From the NCBI GenBank assembly GCA_003674045.1, contig PENC01000001.1:248001-312000 (forward strand): a stretch of DNA of 64,000 nt, given 5' to 3'. Both the position numbers and the translations under genes were made by a program. This DNA is from Streptomyces griseocarneus. GTDB lineage: Bacteria; Actinomycetota; Actinomycetes; Streptomycetales; Streptomycetaceae. Of this stretch, positions 25,821 to 36,771 are shown piece after piece (positions within the stretch are counted from its first letter, which is position 1; every line of letters starts with the position of its first letter). The notes beneath the pieces are model-generated. The model saw only the letters and a program-made list of their open reading frames with translations, was not told the origin of the DNA and made no database searches.

Positions 25821-27350
25821 TCAGATGTCCCGGAAGATCTCGATCTGCGCCCCGATCGAGTTCAGGCGGCTCGCCAGGTCCTCGTAACCGCGGTTGATGA
25901 CATAGACGTTGCGCAGCACCGATGTGCCCTCCGCCGCCATCATCGCGAGGAGGACGACGACTGCCGGGCGCAGGGCCGGGGGGCACATCATCTCGGCGGA
26001 GCGCCAGCGGGTGGGGCCTTCGACGAGGACGCGGTGGGGGTCGAGGAGTTTGACGTCCGCGCCTAGGCGGTTGAGGTCGGTGAGGTAGATGGCGCGGTTG
26101 TCGTAGACCCAGTCGTGGATGAGGGTCTGGCCCTGCGCGGCCGACGCGATGGCCGCGAAGAACGGCACGTTGTCGATGTTCAGGCCGGGGAACGGCATCG
26201 GGTGGATCTTGTCGGTCGGCGCGCACAGCTTCGAGGGCCGTACGGTCAGGTCCAGCAGCCGGGTACGGCCGTTGTCCGCGCGGTACTCGGGGCTGCGCTC
26301 GTGGTCGAGGCCCATCTCCTCCAGGACCGCGAGCTCGATCTCCAGGAACTCCACGGGCACGCGGCGGATCGTCAGTTCCGACTCGGTGACCACCGCGGCG
26401 GCCAGCAGGCTCATCGCCTCCACCGGGTCCTCGGAGGGCGCGTAGTCGACGTCGCGGTCGATGGTGGCCACGCCGTGCACGGTGAGGGTCGTCGTGCCGA
26501 TGCCCTCGACCTTCACGCCCAGCTCCTCCAGGAAGAAGCAGAGGTCCTGGACCATGTAGTTCGAGCTGGCGTTGCGGATGACGGTGACGCCGTCGTGGCG
26601 GGCCGCCGCGAGCAGCGCGTTCTCGGTGACGGTGTCCCCGCGCTCGGTCAGCACGATCGCCCGGGTGGGTGCGACCGAACGGTCGACCCGCGCGTGGTAG
26701 GTGCCGTCCGTGGCGGTGACCTCCAGGCCGAAGTGCCGGAGCGCCGTCATATGCGGCTGCACGGTGCGGGTGCCGAGGTCGCAGCCCCCCGCGTACGGGA
26801 TCTTGAAGTGGTCCATCCGGTGCAGCAGCGGCCCGAGGAACATGATCACGCTGCGGGTGCGCCGCGCGGCCTCGGTGTCCATCGCCGCCAGGTCGAGCTC
26901 GGCGGGCGGCACGATCTCCAGGTCGTTGCCGTCGTTGATCCAGCGCGCCTTGACGCCGATGCTGCCGAGGACCTCCAGGATGCGGTAGACCTCCTCGATC
27001 CGCGCGACCCGGCGCAGGGTCGTCCGGCCGGCGTTGAGGAGGGTCGCGCAGAGCAGGGCCACGCACGCGTTCTTGCTGGTCTTGACATCGATCGCGCCCG
27101 AGAGGCGGCGGCCGCCGACGACCCTCAGATGCATCGGGCCCGCGTACCCGAGGGAGACGATCTCGCTGTCGAGAGCCTCACCGATCCGGGCGATCATATC
27201 AAGGCTGATGTTCTGATTTCCCCGCTCGATGCGGTTGACGGCGCTCTGGCTGGTGCCGAGCGCGTCCGCGAGCTGCGTTTGTGTCCAGCCGCGGTGCTGT
27301 CGTGCGTCGCGGATGAGCTTGCCGATGCGGGCGAGGTAGGCGTCTGTCAT
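25821..27350 (-). CDS. murA2: XRE helix-turn-helix domain fused to a MurA-type enolpyruvyl transferase
   Basis: A 509-residue protein. Residues 1-65 are an XRE/HTH_3 domain (IGKLIRDARQHRGWTQTQLADALGTSQSAVNRIERG). From about residue 72 it is an EPSP/MurA fold: TSKNACVALL carries the Lys-Asn pair that contacts substrate, and AGGCDLGTRTVQPH carries the fosfomycin-sensitive catalytic Cys. PFPGLNIDNVP and the C-terminal NRGYEDLASRLNSIGAQI also match MurA. MurA transfers enolpyruvate from PEP to UDP-GlcNAc, the first committed step of peptidoglycan synthesis. Active-site residues look intact, so it may be both an enzyme and a DNA-binding sensor of cell-wall precursors; this dual role is inference. 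A perfect palindrome lies 13 bp before the start. Confidence 0.9.
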   Translation of the reverse strand: MTDAYLARIGKLIRDARQHRGWTQTQLADALGTSQSAVNRIERGNQNISLDMIARIGEALDSEIVSLGYAGPMHLRVVGGRRLSGAIDVKTSKNACVALLCATLLNAGRTTLRRVARIEEVYRILEVLGSIGVKARWINDGNDLEIVPPAELDLAAMDTEAARRTRSVIMFLGPLLHRMDHFKIPYAGGCDLGTRTVQPHMTALRHFGLEVTATDGTYHARVDRSVAPTRAIVLTERGDTVTENALLAAARHDGVTVIRNASSNYMVQDLCFFLEELGVKVEGIGTTTLTVHGVATIDRDVDYAPSEDPVEAMSLLAAAVVTESELTIRRVPVEFLEIELAVLEEMGLDHERSPEYRADNGRTRLLDLTVRPSKLCAPTDKIHPMPFPGLNIDNVPFFAAIASAAQGQTLIHDWVYDNRAIYLTDLNRLGADVKLLDPHRVLVEGPTRWRSAEMMCPPALRPAVVVLLAMMAAEGTSVLRNVYVINRGYEDLASRLNSIGAQIEIFRDI

Positions 27351-27362
27351 GAGTCAGACGGT

Positions 27363-27378
27363 ATCTCAGATATGAGAT
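27363..27378. promoter_or_regulatory. Palindromic operator candidate for the HTH-MurA gene
   Basis: ATCTCA-GATA-TGAGAT is a perfect inverted repeat 13-28 bp upstream of the start codon, in an AT-rich patch unlike the surroundings. XRE proteins bind such short palindromes. Autoregulation by the fused HTH domain is the simplest reading. Confidence 0.55.
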
Positions 27379-27420
27379 TATTTCTGTGTGCCGTCTTGCT
27401 GACGGTCGTCTTCCTGGCCG

Positions 27421-28831
27421 TCATTTCTTCCCCGTATGTCCGATGGGCAGACCTCTCGGGCCGTCCGTTTCCCCACCTCCGGGAGCTCCGGTGGTGTCGC
27501 GAGCCCGGGTACGCTTCCGCGCCCCGGCGTGCGCGCCACCATTCGCGCCGGGAGTCCGGCAGTCGGTGAGTCGGTGGCCGGGCATCCGATGAGTACGCAG
27601 CGCCGGTGTGCCCGCCGCCACCAGAGCAACAGCCCCGACACACAGCAGGCCACCACTGACCAGGGCCACCGCGCCTGACGTGGCGTCCGCCAGCAGCCCG
27701 CCGCGCAGGTTGCCGATGTCCGGGCCCGCCTGCCCGACGATCTGCTCGGCGGCACCGACGCGGCCGAGCAGTTCACGCGGGGTGTGCAACTGGGCGATGG
27801 TGCTCCGGGACACCACGGAGACGGTGTCGGCCGCCCCCGCCAGGGCCAGGCAGGCCAGCCCGATCCACGGCTGGGACACCAGCCCGAACAGCGCGAGCGC
27901 CAGCCCCCAGACGGCCGATCCGCCGAGCATCACCAGGCCCGGGCGTGGCGAACGGGTGAACGTGCCGGAGAAGAGCGACGCGACGACGCCGCCGACCGCG
28001 ATCGCCGTCAGGAACAGCCCGAGCGTGCGCGGATCGCCCCCGAACCGCTCCGCGTTGACCAGGGGGAACAGGCTGACCGGCATCGACAGCACGGTGGCGG
28101 CCAGATCCGTCAGCAACGCCCCGCGGACGACGGGGGTGCGTACGAGGAAGACCAGTCCGTCCGCCACGCCACGCAGCCCCGGCCGCGCCGCAGCCCCGCC
28201 CGCGCATCTCCCTGACAGCGTCTTCGGCAAGCCGAGCATGCCGGCGAACGCCGCCGCGAAGGTGACCGTGTCGACCAGACAGCACGCCCACGACGACCCC
28301 GCCCAGCGCGGGGCCCGCCAGCAGCGCGCCCTGGAAGGAGATCCGGTTGAGCGCCAGCCCGGCCGCCACCTGCTCCTGGGGCAGCAGGCTCGGGACGAAG
28401 GTGCGGGCGGCAGGCCCGAGGCCCGCGGCGAAGCAGGACTGCGCCGCCACCAGCGCCAGTACACCCGTGACCGGGAGATGCCCCGAGAAACCCTGCAACG
28501 CGAGGAGGAGCGAACACGCCGCCTGTCCGCCGGTCATGACGAGCGAGAACCTCCGCCGGTCCACGCGGTCGACGATCGCTCCGGCGAACAGCCCGAGCGC
28601 GACGAGCGGCACCGCCTGCGCCAGTCCGACCGCCCCGGCCCAGGCGGTGCTCCCCGTCGTCCGCCAGACCTGGAACGTCACGGCGACGAGTGTCATCTGG
28701 CCGCCCACCCCGGAGAGCGCCTGGCCGCACCACAGCTTCCGGAACGCCGGTGACGACCGTAGCGGCGTCACGTCCAGCAGCGCGCGCTTCAGCCCCGTCC
28801 GGTGCCCTGCCCGGTGTCCCGTACCCGTCAC
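27421..28831 (-). pseudogene. MFS transporter, frameshifted
   Basis: Two reading frames together make one MFS (EntS/TMS-like) permease. The first runs from GTG 28831 (starting VTGTGHRAG, then LRSSPAFRKLWCGQALSGVG) to about 28280, ending GPALGGVVVGVL. The second continues CLVDTVTFAAAFAGMLGL to the stop at 27421. At the junction about six residues expected in homologues are missing, so a small frame-shifting deletion near 28275-28290 is likely. A sequencing error is the alternative. The GTG overlaps the stop of the MarR gene (GTGA), so the pair was an operon. The C-terminal 55 residues are unusually Arg/Gly-rich. Confidence 0.7.
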
Positions 28832-29328
28832 TCCCACGCCGGGTCCTGCGCCAGCCTCTTCGCGATCCGGTCGTGGAAGCTCCTGCGCGCGAGAGCCTGT
28901 TCGATGTCGGCGACGACCCGGGTGAGCGGATAGGGGATCTCGGCCTCGATCTCGGCGAGGGCGGCCTCGGTGGCCCGCCATTCCGCGGTCAGGCGCTCGA
29001 CGACGTCGCGCGCCTGGTCCGTGAGGGTCACCTTCTTGCTGCGCCCGTCGTCGCCCGCGGCGGTCCGCACCCAGCCCGCCGCGCGCATGGCGGCGACCTT
29101 CTGGCTGAGCGCCGAGTGCGTCCGGCCGACCGACTCGGCCAGTTCGGTGATGGTCATCGGGCCGCGGGCGTGCAGCCGGAGGAGCTCCATGACCCAGCTC
29201 GGCTTGAGCCCCTCGATCCGCCGTTCGGCATAGAGCCGGGCGATGTCCGCGTCCATCGACTCCTGGAGCAGTCGCAGGGGCCGCCAGAGGCTGTGCTGCG
29301 TGGGGTCGGGTGTGCGGTTCTCGGGCAT
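28828..29328 (-). CDS. MarR-family transcriptional regulator
   Basis: A 166-residue MarR-type winged-helix protein with the core MTITELAESVGRTHSALSQKVAAMRAAGWVRTAAGDDGRSKKVTLT at about residues 58-102. It precedes and overlaps the MFS gene, the classic arrangement of a regulator with its efflux pump. A 28-bp perfect palindrome (29338-29365) lies 10 bp before its start and should be its own operator. The ligand is unknown. ATG 29328 is the only sensible start. Confidence 0.88.
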   Translation of the reverse strand: MPENRTPDPTQHSLWRPLRLLQESMDADIARLYAERRIEGLKPSWVMELLRLHARGPMTITELAESVGRTHSALSQKVAAMRAAGWVRTAAGDDGRSKKVTLTDQARDVVERLTAEWRATEAALAEIEAEIPYPLTRVVADIEQALARRSFHDRIAKRLAQDPAWE

Positions 29329-29337
29329 GCCGTCACT

Positions 29338-29365
29338 GTAACAGCACTTATATAAGTGCTGTTAC
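29338..29365. promoter_or_regulatory. 28-bp perfect palindrome, MarR operator candidate
   Basis: The left half GTAACAGCACTTAT is followed immediately by its exact reverse complement. The element sits between the MarR gene and aconitase, 10 bp from the MarR start. Its AT-rich centre and full symmetry are typical of MarR operators. Confidence 0.75.
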
Positions 29366-29418
29366 GTTTACGCCCGCCACGCCCAGGACATGACCGTTCC
29401 CCGGCGATGTACTAGAGT

Positions 29419-29436
29419 TATCTCGACATCGAGATA
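29419..29436. promoter_or_regulatory. Inverted repeat upstream of acnA
   Basis: TATCTCGA and TCGAGATA flank a central CA. It lies about 130 bp before the aconitase start. The regulator is not known to me. Confidence 0.5.
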
Positions 29437-29467
29437 TCTGCCGAGAGGCGTACCGCTGTCGCGCTAG

Positions 29468-32280
<2,813 letters not shown>

Positions 32281-32312
32281 GACCCGCCGTCCTGGCGGAC
32301 GGTCCTTACAGC

Positions 32313-32348
32313 GACAGGGCCGCATCCCGGAAGGGATGCGGCCCTGTC
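32313..32348. terminator. Bidirectional terminator between acnA and the GH92 gene
   Basis: A perfect 16-bp stem (GACAGGGCCGCATCCC and its complement) with a GGAA loop, followed by GTGTTT. It lies between two convergent genes. Confidence 0.85.
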
Positions 32349-32365
32349 GTGTTTCTACGTGTCGG

Positions 32366-35300
32366 TCAGCGGGGTGACCGGACCGGCCCGATCAGCTCGG
32401 CCTCGGCCAAGGTGCCCTCGCCGCCCGGCACCTCCAGCCGGTAGTGGTGATAGGCGCCGGGCGTGCGCACCGAGAACACCCGTGTCTGCCGGTCCCAGGC
32501 GAAGGACTCGCCCGTGCGCCGGTCGACCTCCGTCCACTTCTGGCCGTCCTCCGAGCCCTTGAGCACCCAGCCCCTCGGGGCCTTGGCGCGGTCGGAGGAG
32601 GTGAGGGTGTACGAGGTGACGCGGCCGCCGGACGGCACCTCCAGCGGGGCCGTGGTGAAGCTCTGCTCCGTGGCGGAGGTGTTGTCGGTGAGGGCCGACG
32701 TGCCGGGCTTCGTCAGGTCGCCCTCCGGGGCGGGCACCGCGTCGTCCTGGGTGAGCGAGACCGGCCCCGCGTCCTTGCCGTCGGCCCACCGCGACGGCCG
32801 GGGGCCCATGGTGAACTCCAGCGTCGCGCCCTCGGTCAGTACGGAGTGCGGGAGCGCGGTGGAGTTCCACGGCCTGCCGTTGACCCGCAGCCCCTGCACA
32901 TAGACGTTCCGGGCGCTGTTGCCGGGCGCCTTCACCACCACGTCCCGGCCGTTCTCCAGATGGACGGTGGCCTCCGTGAACAGCGGCGAGCCGATCGCGT
33001 ACTCCCCGCTGCCCATCACCAGCGGATAGAAGCCGAGGGCGCCGAAGAGGTACCAGGCCGACATCTCGCCGTTGTCCTCGTCACCCGGATAGCCCTGGCC
33101 GATCTCGCTGCCGAGGTAGAGGCGCGAGAGCACCTCGCGGACCTTCGCCTGCGTCTTCCACGGCTGCCCCACCGCGTCGTACAGATAGGCGATGTGGTGC
33201 GAGGGCTGATTGCTGTGGCCGTACATCCCCATACGGACGTCCCGGGCCTCGGTCATCTCGTGGATGGTGCCGCCGTACGAACCGGCGAACTCGGGCGCCC
33301 CGGTCTCCGGCGTGCGGAAGAAGGTGTCGAGCTTCCGCGCGAGCGCCGCCCTGCCTCCGTAGAGGTTCGCCAGGCCGTGGGTGTCCTGGGGGACGGTGAA
33401 GGCGAAGTTCCAGCCGTTGGTCTCGGTGTAGTCGTAGCCCCAGACGCGCGGGTCGTACTGCTTGGGCGTGAGCCGCCAGTGGCCGTTCTGGTCCTTGCCC
33501 TGGAAGAAGCCGATCTGCGGGTCGAAGAGCTTGACGTAGTTCCGGGCGCGGTTCAGAAAATACGCGGACTCGTCCCGGTAGCGGGCCTTGTGGGTCTTCT
33601 CGTAGAGGAGCCTGCCCATCCGCCCCAGGCCGAAGTCGTTGATGTAGCCGTCCATCGCCCACGACATGCCCTCGCGGGTGGCGGTGCTGGTGTAGCCGAG
33701 GAAGGCCGAGGTCTCCATGCCCTTGCGGCCCACGCCGGGGTTGGGCGGCGCCACGGTGGCGTTCTTGAGCGCGGCCTCGTACGCGGCCTCGGCGTCGAAG
33801 GGCACGCCCTTGACGTAGGCGTCGGCGAAGGCGACGTCCGAGCTGGTGCCCGTCATCAGGTCGGCGTAGCCCGGCGAGGACCAGCGGGAGATCCAGCCGC
33901 CGTCCTTGTACTGCTGCACGAAGCCGTCGACGAGCCTGCCCGCCTGTTTCGGGGTGAGCAGGGAGTACGCGGGCCAGGCGGTGCGGTAGGTGTCCCAGAA
34001 GCCGTTGTTGACGTAGACCTCACCGTCGACGACCCGCGCGCCCGTACGGGTCGGAGTGGATTCGCCCTCGGGCGGGGAGAAGGGGCTGGCGTAGCGGTGG
34101 CGGGGGCGGGCCGCCGTGCCGGTGTTCTCGAAGCCCGAGTTGGGATACAGGTAGAGGCGGTAGAGGCTGGAGTACAGGGTGGTGAGCTGATCCCGGCTCG
34201 CGCCCTTGACCTCGACGCGGTGCATGACGGCGTCCCACGCGGCGCGGGCGCGGTCGTGGACCTCGGTGAACGAGCTGCCCACCGGGATCTCCTGCTCCAG
34301 ATTGGCCTTCGCCTGGTCGACGCCGATCAGGGAGGTCGCGATGCGGAGGGTGACCGTGCGGTCCTTGCCCGGCCGGAAGCGCAGATAGCCGGTGACGCCG
34401 TCGCCGTGGGTGCCGTCGCGCTCGACGCGCTCGGCCCGGCGCCGTCCGTCCGGGGGGACCGAGCTGATGGCGTTGCGCGGCAGGTTGGGGGAGCCGCCGA
34501 GCTTGCCGCTCGCGGTGACGGGCGCGTCGAAGACGCCGTAGACGAAGAGCCGCCCGGCGCCGGTGGAGAGGCCGCTCTTGACGTCGGAGTAGCCCGTGAC
34601 CACCCCGTGGTCCGGGTCGAGGGTCAGCCCGCCCATGTCCTTGACATTGTCAAGAATGACGCTGGAGTTTTCGCCCGGAAAGGTGAAACGCATCATCGCG
34701 GCATGGTCGCTGGGGACGATCTCGGACTTGAGTCCGTTGTCGAAGGTGACGCCGTAGTAGTGCGGCTTCGCGATCTCGTTCGCATGGTGGAAGGGGAGGG
34801 CGCGGGCCGTGCGCCGGGCGTCGGGGGTGCCCGCGGCGGTCGAGGGCATCACCTGGAAGGTCTGCCGGTCGCCCATCCAGGGGCTCGGCTCATGGCTGGC
34901 GCTGAAGGCCTGGATGGTGGGGAGATTGTCGGCGTTGTTCCCGGCCGCGTACTGGTAGAGCCAGTCCGTGGAGCCGGCGTTGGTGACGGGGGTCCAGAAG
35001 TTGAATCCATGGGGGACGGCCGTCGCGGGGAAGGTGTTGCCCCGCGAGAAGGTCGAGCTGGAATGAGTGCCGCGCGTCGTGAGGGCGTAGTCCGACAGAT
35101 GTGCCTCGGGCTTCTGCGGTGGTGCGGGCGCGAGCGCGATGTCGTCCACCCACCCGCGGAAGCGCGCGGGGCCGACCGGGGAGTCGTAGGCGATGAGCAC
35201 CCGGGCGACGGTCTTGCCCGCGGCGACGTCGCCGATGCGGGACTCCTTGTTGTTCCACTGGTTGACGTAGAGCGTCTTGGAGTCCGCCTGCCCCTGCGGG

Positions 35301-36337
35301 CTGAGGCGCGCGCCGTGCTGGTCGACCGCGCCGAGCTCGCTCAGATAGGTGCCGTCGGTGAAGGCCAGGTCGACGGCGGCATGGGTGGCCGGATAGCGCG
35401 GGTCCCGGTCGGGCATCGCCGGGAAGATCCGGTAGGAGAGCACGGTCTCCCGGGTGACCGCGACCTTCACGGAGAAGAGCTTGTTGTACGCGTAGGCCCG
35501 GCCGGTGGCCAGATGTCTGCCGCCGTAGCGCAGGGCGTGGGTACCGGTGAAGCCCACGCGCGCCTTGGCCGTGGGCGAGCCGGTGGGGCCGGAGTCGACG
35601 TGGCTGCGCATGTCCTGGGGCGGGGGAGCGCTCGTGTCCCCGGTCGCCAGCTGCACCTCCGCCAGCTGGGTGATGTCGTCGCCGTTGTTACGGGCTATCT
35701 CCAGCCGGAAGTGCCGGTACGCCGCCCTGTGCCCGACGGGGAACTCCTTGGTCTGGAGGCGCTTTTCGAAGGACACGTCGTCGCGGCCGTCCAGTGCCTG
35801 CCAGCTCCTGCCGTCGTCGGAGCCCTTGAGCGTGAAGTTCCTGGGATCCCGGCCGGGGGCGTCGTTGGCGGACGTCAGCGCGTAGCGTTCGAGGGTGACC
35901 GGATCCGGCAGGTCGAACTCCAGCCAGGCCGTCCGGTCGAAGACGAGCCACTTGGTGGTGGGCTCGCCGTCGATCAGGTTCTCCTTGCTCTCCCCGGCGG
36001 CCGCGTTCTCGCCGCTCGCCCTGACGGCGGTGACCCGGTCGGAGACGTTTCCGGGGATGCCCGCGGTGTCGGCGCCGTCGACCCCGGCCGACTTCCGGCG
36101 CCCGTCGGGGCCGGTCTCCACGGTGTCGCGCCAGTCGGGCCGAGGCTCGCCCGGCTCGAAGGAGGAGCTGAAGCGCTGGGCCGCCGCGTCCGCCCGGGCG
36201 GCGGAGGCCGCGGCCATGGCGGAGGCGGCCTGCGGGCTCTGAGTGGCCGTCACCACCAGCGCCGCCACCAGGAGAGCCAGGGGGCGGCCGGGATTACGCC
36301 ATCGGTGTCGGGGTCTCTTTCGCTGGCTCTGCCGCAT
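32366..36337 (-). CDS. Secreted GH92 family alpha-mannosidase
   Basis: A 1323-residue exported glycoside hydrolase. ATG 36337 has GGAGAGG six bases upstream and begins an Arg-rich signal peptide with its hydrophobic core at about residues 19-40. About residues 80-225 form an F5/8 type C-like carbohydrate-binding module, and a second similar module forms the last 110 residues. The GH92 catalytic region lies between, with GFWDTYRTAWPAYSLL, ETNGWNFAF and GDEDNGEMSAWYLFGALGFYP. GH92 enzymes are calcium-dependent exo-alpha-mannosidases, mostly alpha-1,2, acting on N-glycans or mannoproteins. It is divergent from an NgcEFG-type importer, so the pair may use fungal cell-wall material. Confidence 0.9.
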   Translation of the reverse strand: MRQSQRKRPRHRWRNPGRPLALLVAALVVTATQSPQAASAMAAASAARADAAAQRFSSSFEPGEPRPDWRDTVETGPDGRRKSAGVDGADTAGIPGNVSDRVTAVRASGENAAAGESKENLIDGEPTTKWLVFDRTAWLEFDLPDPVTLERYALTSANDAPGRDPRNFTLKGSDDGRSWQALDGRDDVSFEKRLQTKEFPVGHRAAYRHFRLEIARNNGDDITQLAEVQLATGDTSAPPPQDMRSHVDSGPTGSPTAKARVGFTGTHALRYGGRHLATGRAYAYNKLFSVKVAVTRETVLSYRIFPAMPDRDPRYPATHAAVDLAFTDGTYLSELGAVDQHGARLSPQGQADSKTLYVNQWNNKESRIGDVAAGKTVARVLIAYDSPVGPARFRGWVDDIALAPAPPQKPEAHLSDYALTTRGTHSSSTFSRGNTFPATAVPHGFNFWTPVTNAGSTDWLYQYAAGNNADNLPTIQAFSASHEPSPWMGDRQTFQVMPSTAAGTPDARRTARALPFHHANEIAKPHYYGVTFDNGLKSEIVPSDHAAMMRFTFPGENSSVILDNVKDMGGLTLDPDHGVVTGYSDVKSGLSTGAGRLFVYGVFDAPVTASGKLGGSPNLPRNAISSVPPDGRRRAERVERDGTHGDGVTGYLRFRPGKDRTVTLRIATSLIGVDQAKANLEQEIPVGSSFTEVHDRARAAWDAVMHRVEVKGASRDQLTTLYSSLYRLYLYPNSGFENTGTAARPRHRYASPFSPPEGESTPTRTGARVVDGEVYVNNGFWDTYRTAWPAYSLLTPKQAGRLVDGFVQQYKDGGWISRWSSPGYADLMTGTSSDVAFADAYVKGVPFDAEAAYEAALKNATVAPPNPGVGRKGMETSAFLGYTSTATREGMSWAMDGYINDFGLGRMGRLLYEKTHKARYRDESAYFLNRARNYVKLFDPQIGFFQGKDQNGHWRLTPKQYDPRVWGYDYTETNGWNFAFTVPQDTHGLANLYGGRAALARKLDTFFRTPETGAPEFAGSYGGTIHEMTEARDVRMGMYGHSNQPSHHIAYLYDAVGQPWKTQAKVREVLSRLYLGSEIGQGYPGDEDNGEMSAWYLFGALGFYPLVMGSGEYAIGSPLFTEATVHLENGRDVVVKAPGNSARNVYVQGLRVNGRPWNSTALPHSVLTEGATLEFTMGPRPSRWADGKDAGPVSLTQDDAVPAPEGDLTKPGTSALTDNTSATEQSFTTAPLEVPSGGRVTSYTLTSSDRAKAPRGWVLKGSEDGQKWTEVDRRTGESFAWDRQTRVFSVRTPGAYHHYRLEVPGGEGTLAEAELIGPVRSPR

Positions 36338-36374
36338 CCCTGGCCTCTCCACGATCTGGCCCCTCCGCCGAACC

Positions 36375-36386
36375 GACAACGTTGTC
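36375..36386. promoter_or_regulatory. Palindrome GACAACGTTGTC upstream of the GH92 gene
   Basis: A perfect 12-bp palindrome 38-49 bp before the GH92 start. The AACGTT core is typical of LacI-family sugar repressors. No lacI gene is in this window. Confidence 0.5.
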
Positions 36387-36524
36387 ACCTGAGTCGCGCA
36401 GAGACCAGTAGGGCGTGAGACGCCAGTGGTGTCAAGGGTCCACGGGTTGGTGTCGCCATCGCGACGCCCCGGACGGAGGAGGTCTCAACTCGGGAAAGAC
36501 TGACGGCCAAAGCCGCTTTCGATC

Positions 36525-36554
36525 TTGCCCAGTTGATGCGAAGTGGACTATACC
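36525..36554 (+). promoter_or_regulatory. Candidate ngcE promoter
   Basis: TTGCCC (36525-36530), an 18-bp spacer and TATACC (36549-36554). The -10 lies within the dre-like element at 36542-36557, so a bound GntR-type repressor would block polymerase. Confidence 0.5.
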
Positions 36555-36557
36555 TGT
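36542..36557. promoter_or_regulatory. DasR-responsive element (dre-like)
   Basis: AGTGGACTATACCTGT agrees at 13 of 16 positions with a dre sequence of the form AGTGGTCTAGACCAGT. DasR is the GlcNAc-responsive GntR repressor of Streptomyces. Its presence supports an amino-sugar substrate for the importer downstream. Confidence 0.65.
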
Positions 36558-36771
36558 CGGCGTCCGGGGTGGTCGCAGGCCGTTCCGGCGGATCCGGGGG
36601 AGAAGCGGCGGACGGGAGCGCCGTGGGCACATCACCGATCCCGGCGCACGCCCAGCACACCAAGCTTCAACCGACCCGCGGTGTCGGGCCCTTCGGCCAT
36701 GGCCGGTTCGCACGGTTCGCAAGGGGAGACCGGTACACCGCCTGAGTCCGTCAGAAGGCGAGGACTTGAGC

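Larger units (their letters stand above)
36389..36771. other. Divergent regulatory region, GH92 / ngcEFG
   Basis: A 383-bp gap between the GH92 gene and ngcE. It holds the ngcE promoter and a dre-like site (listed separately). The remainder, including the 200-bp leader of ngcE, shows no coding sequence or RNA element that I recognise. Confidence 0.5.

Noticed and set aside
32444..36418. A 1324-codon open frame on the plus strand antisense to the GH92 gene
   Set aside because: It is the mirror of a highly GC3-biased gene, has no ribosome binding site, and reads as low-complexity Arg/Gly/Val sequence. The minus-strand frame encodes the GH92 motifs.
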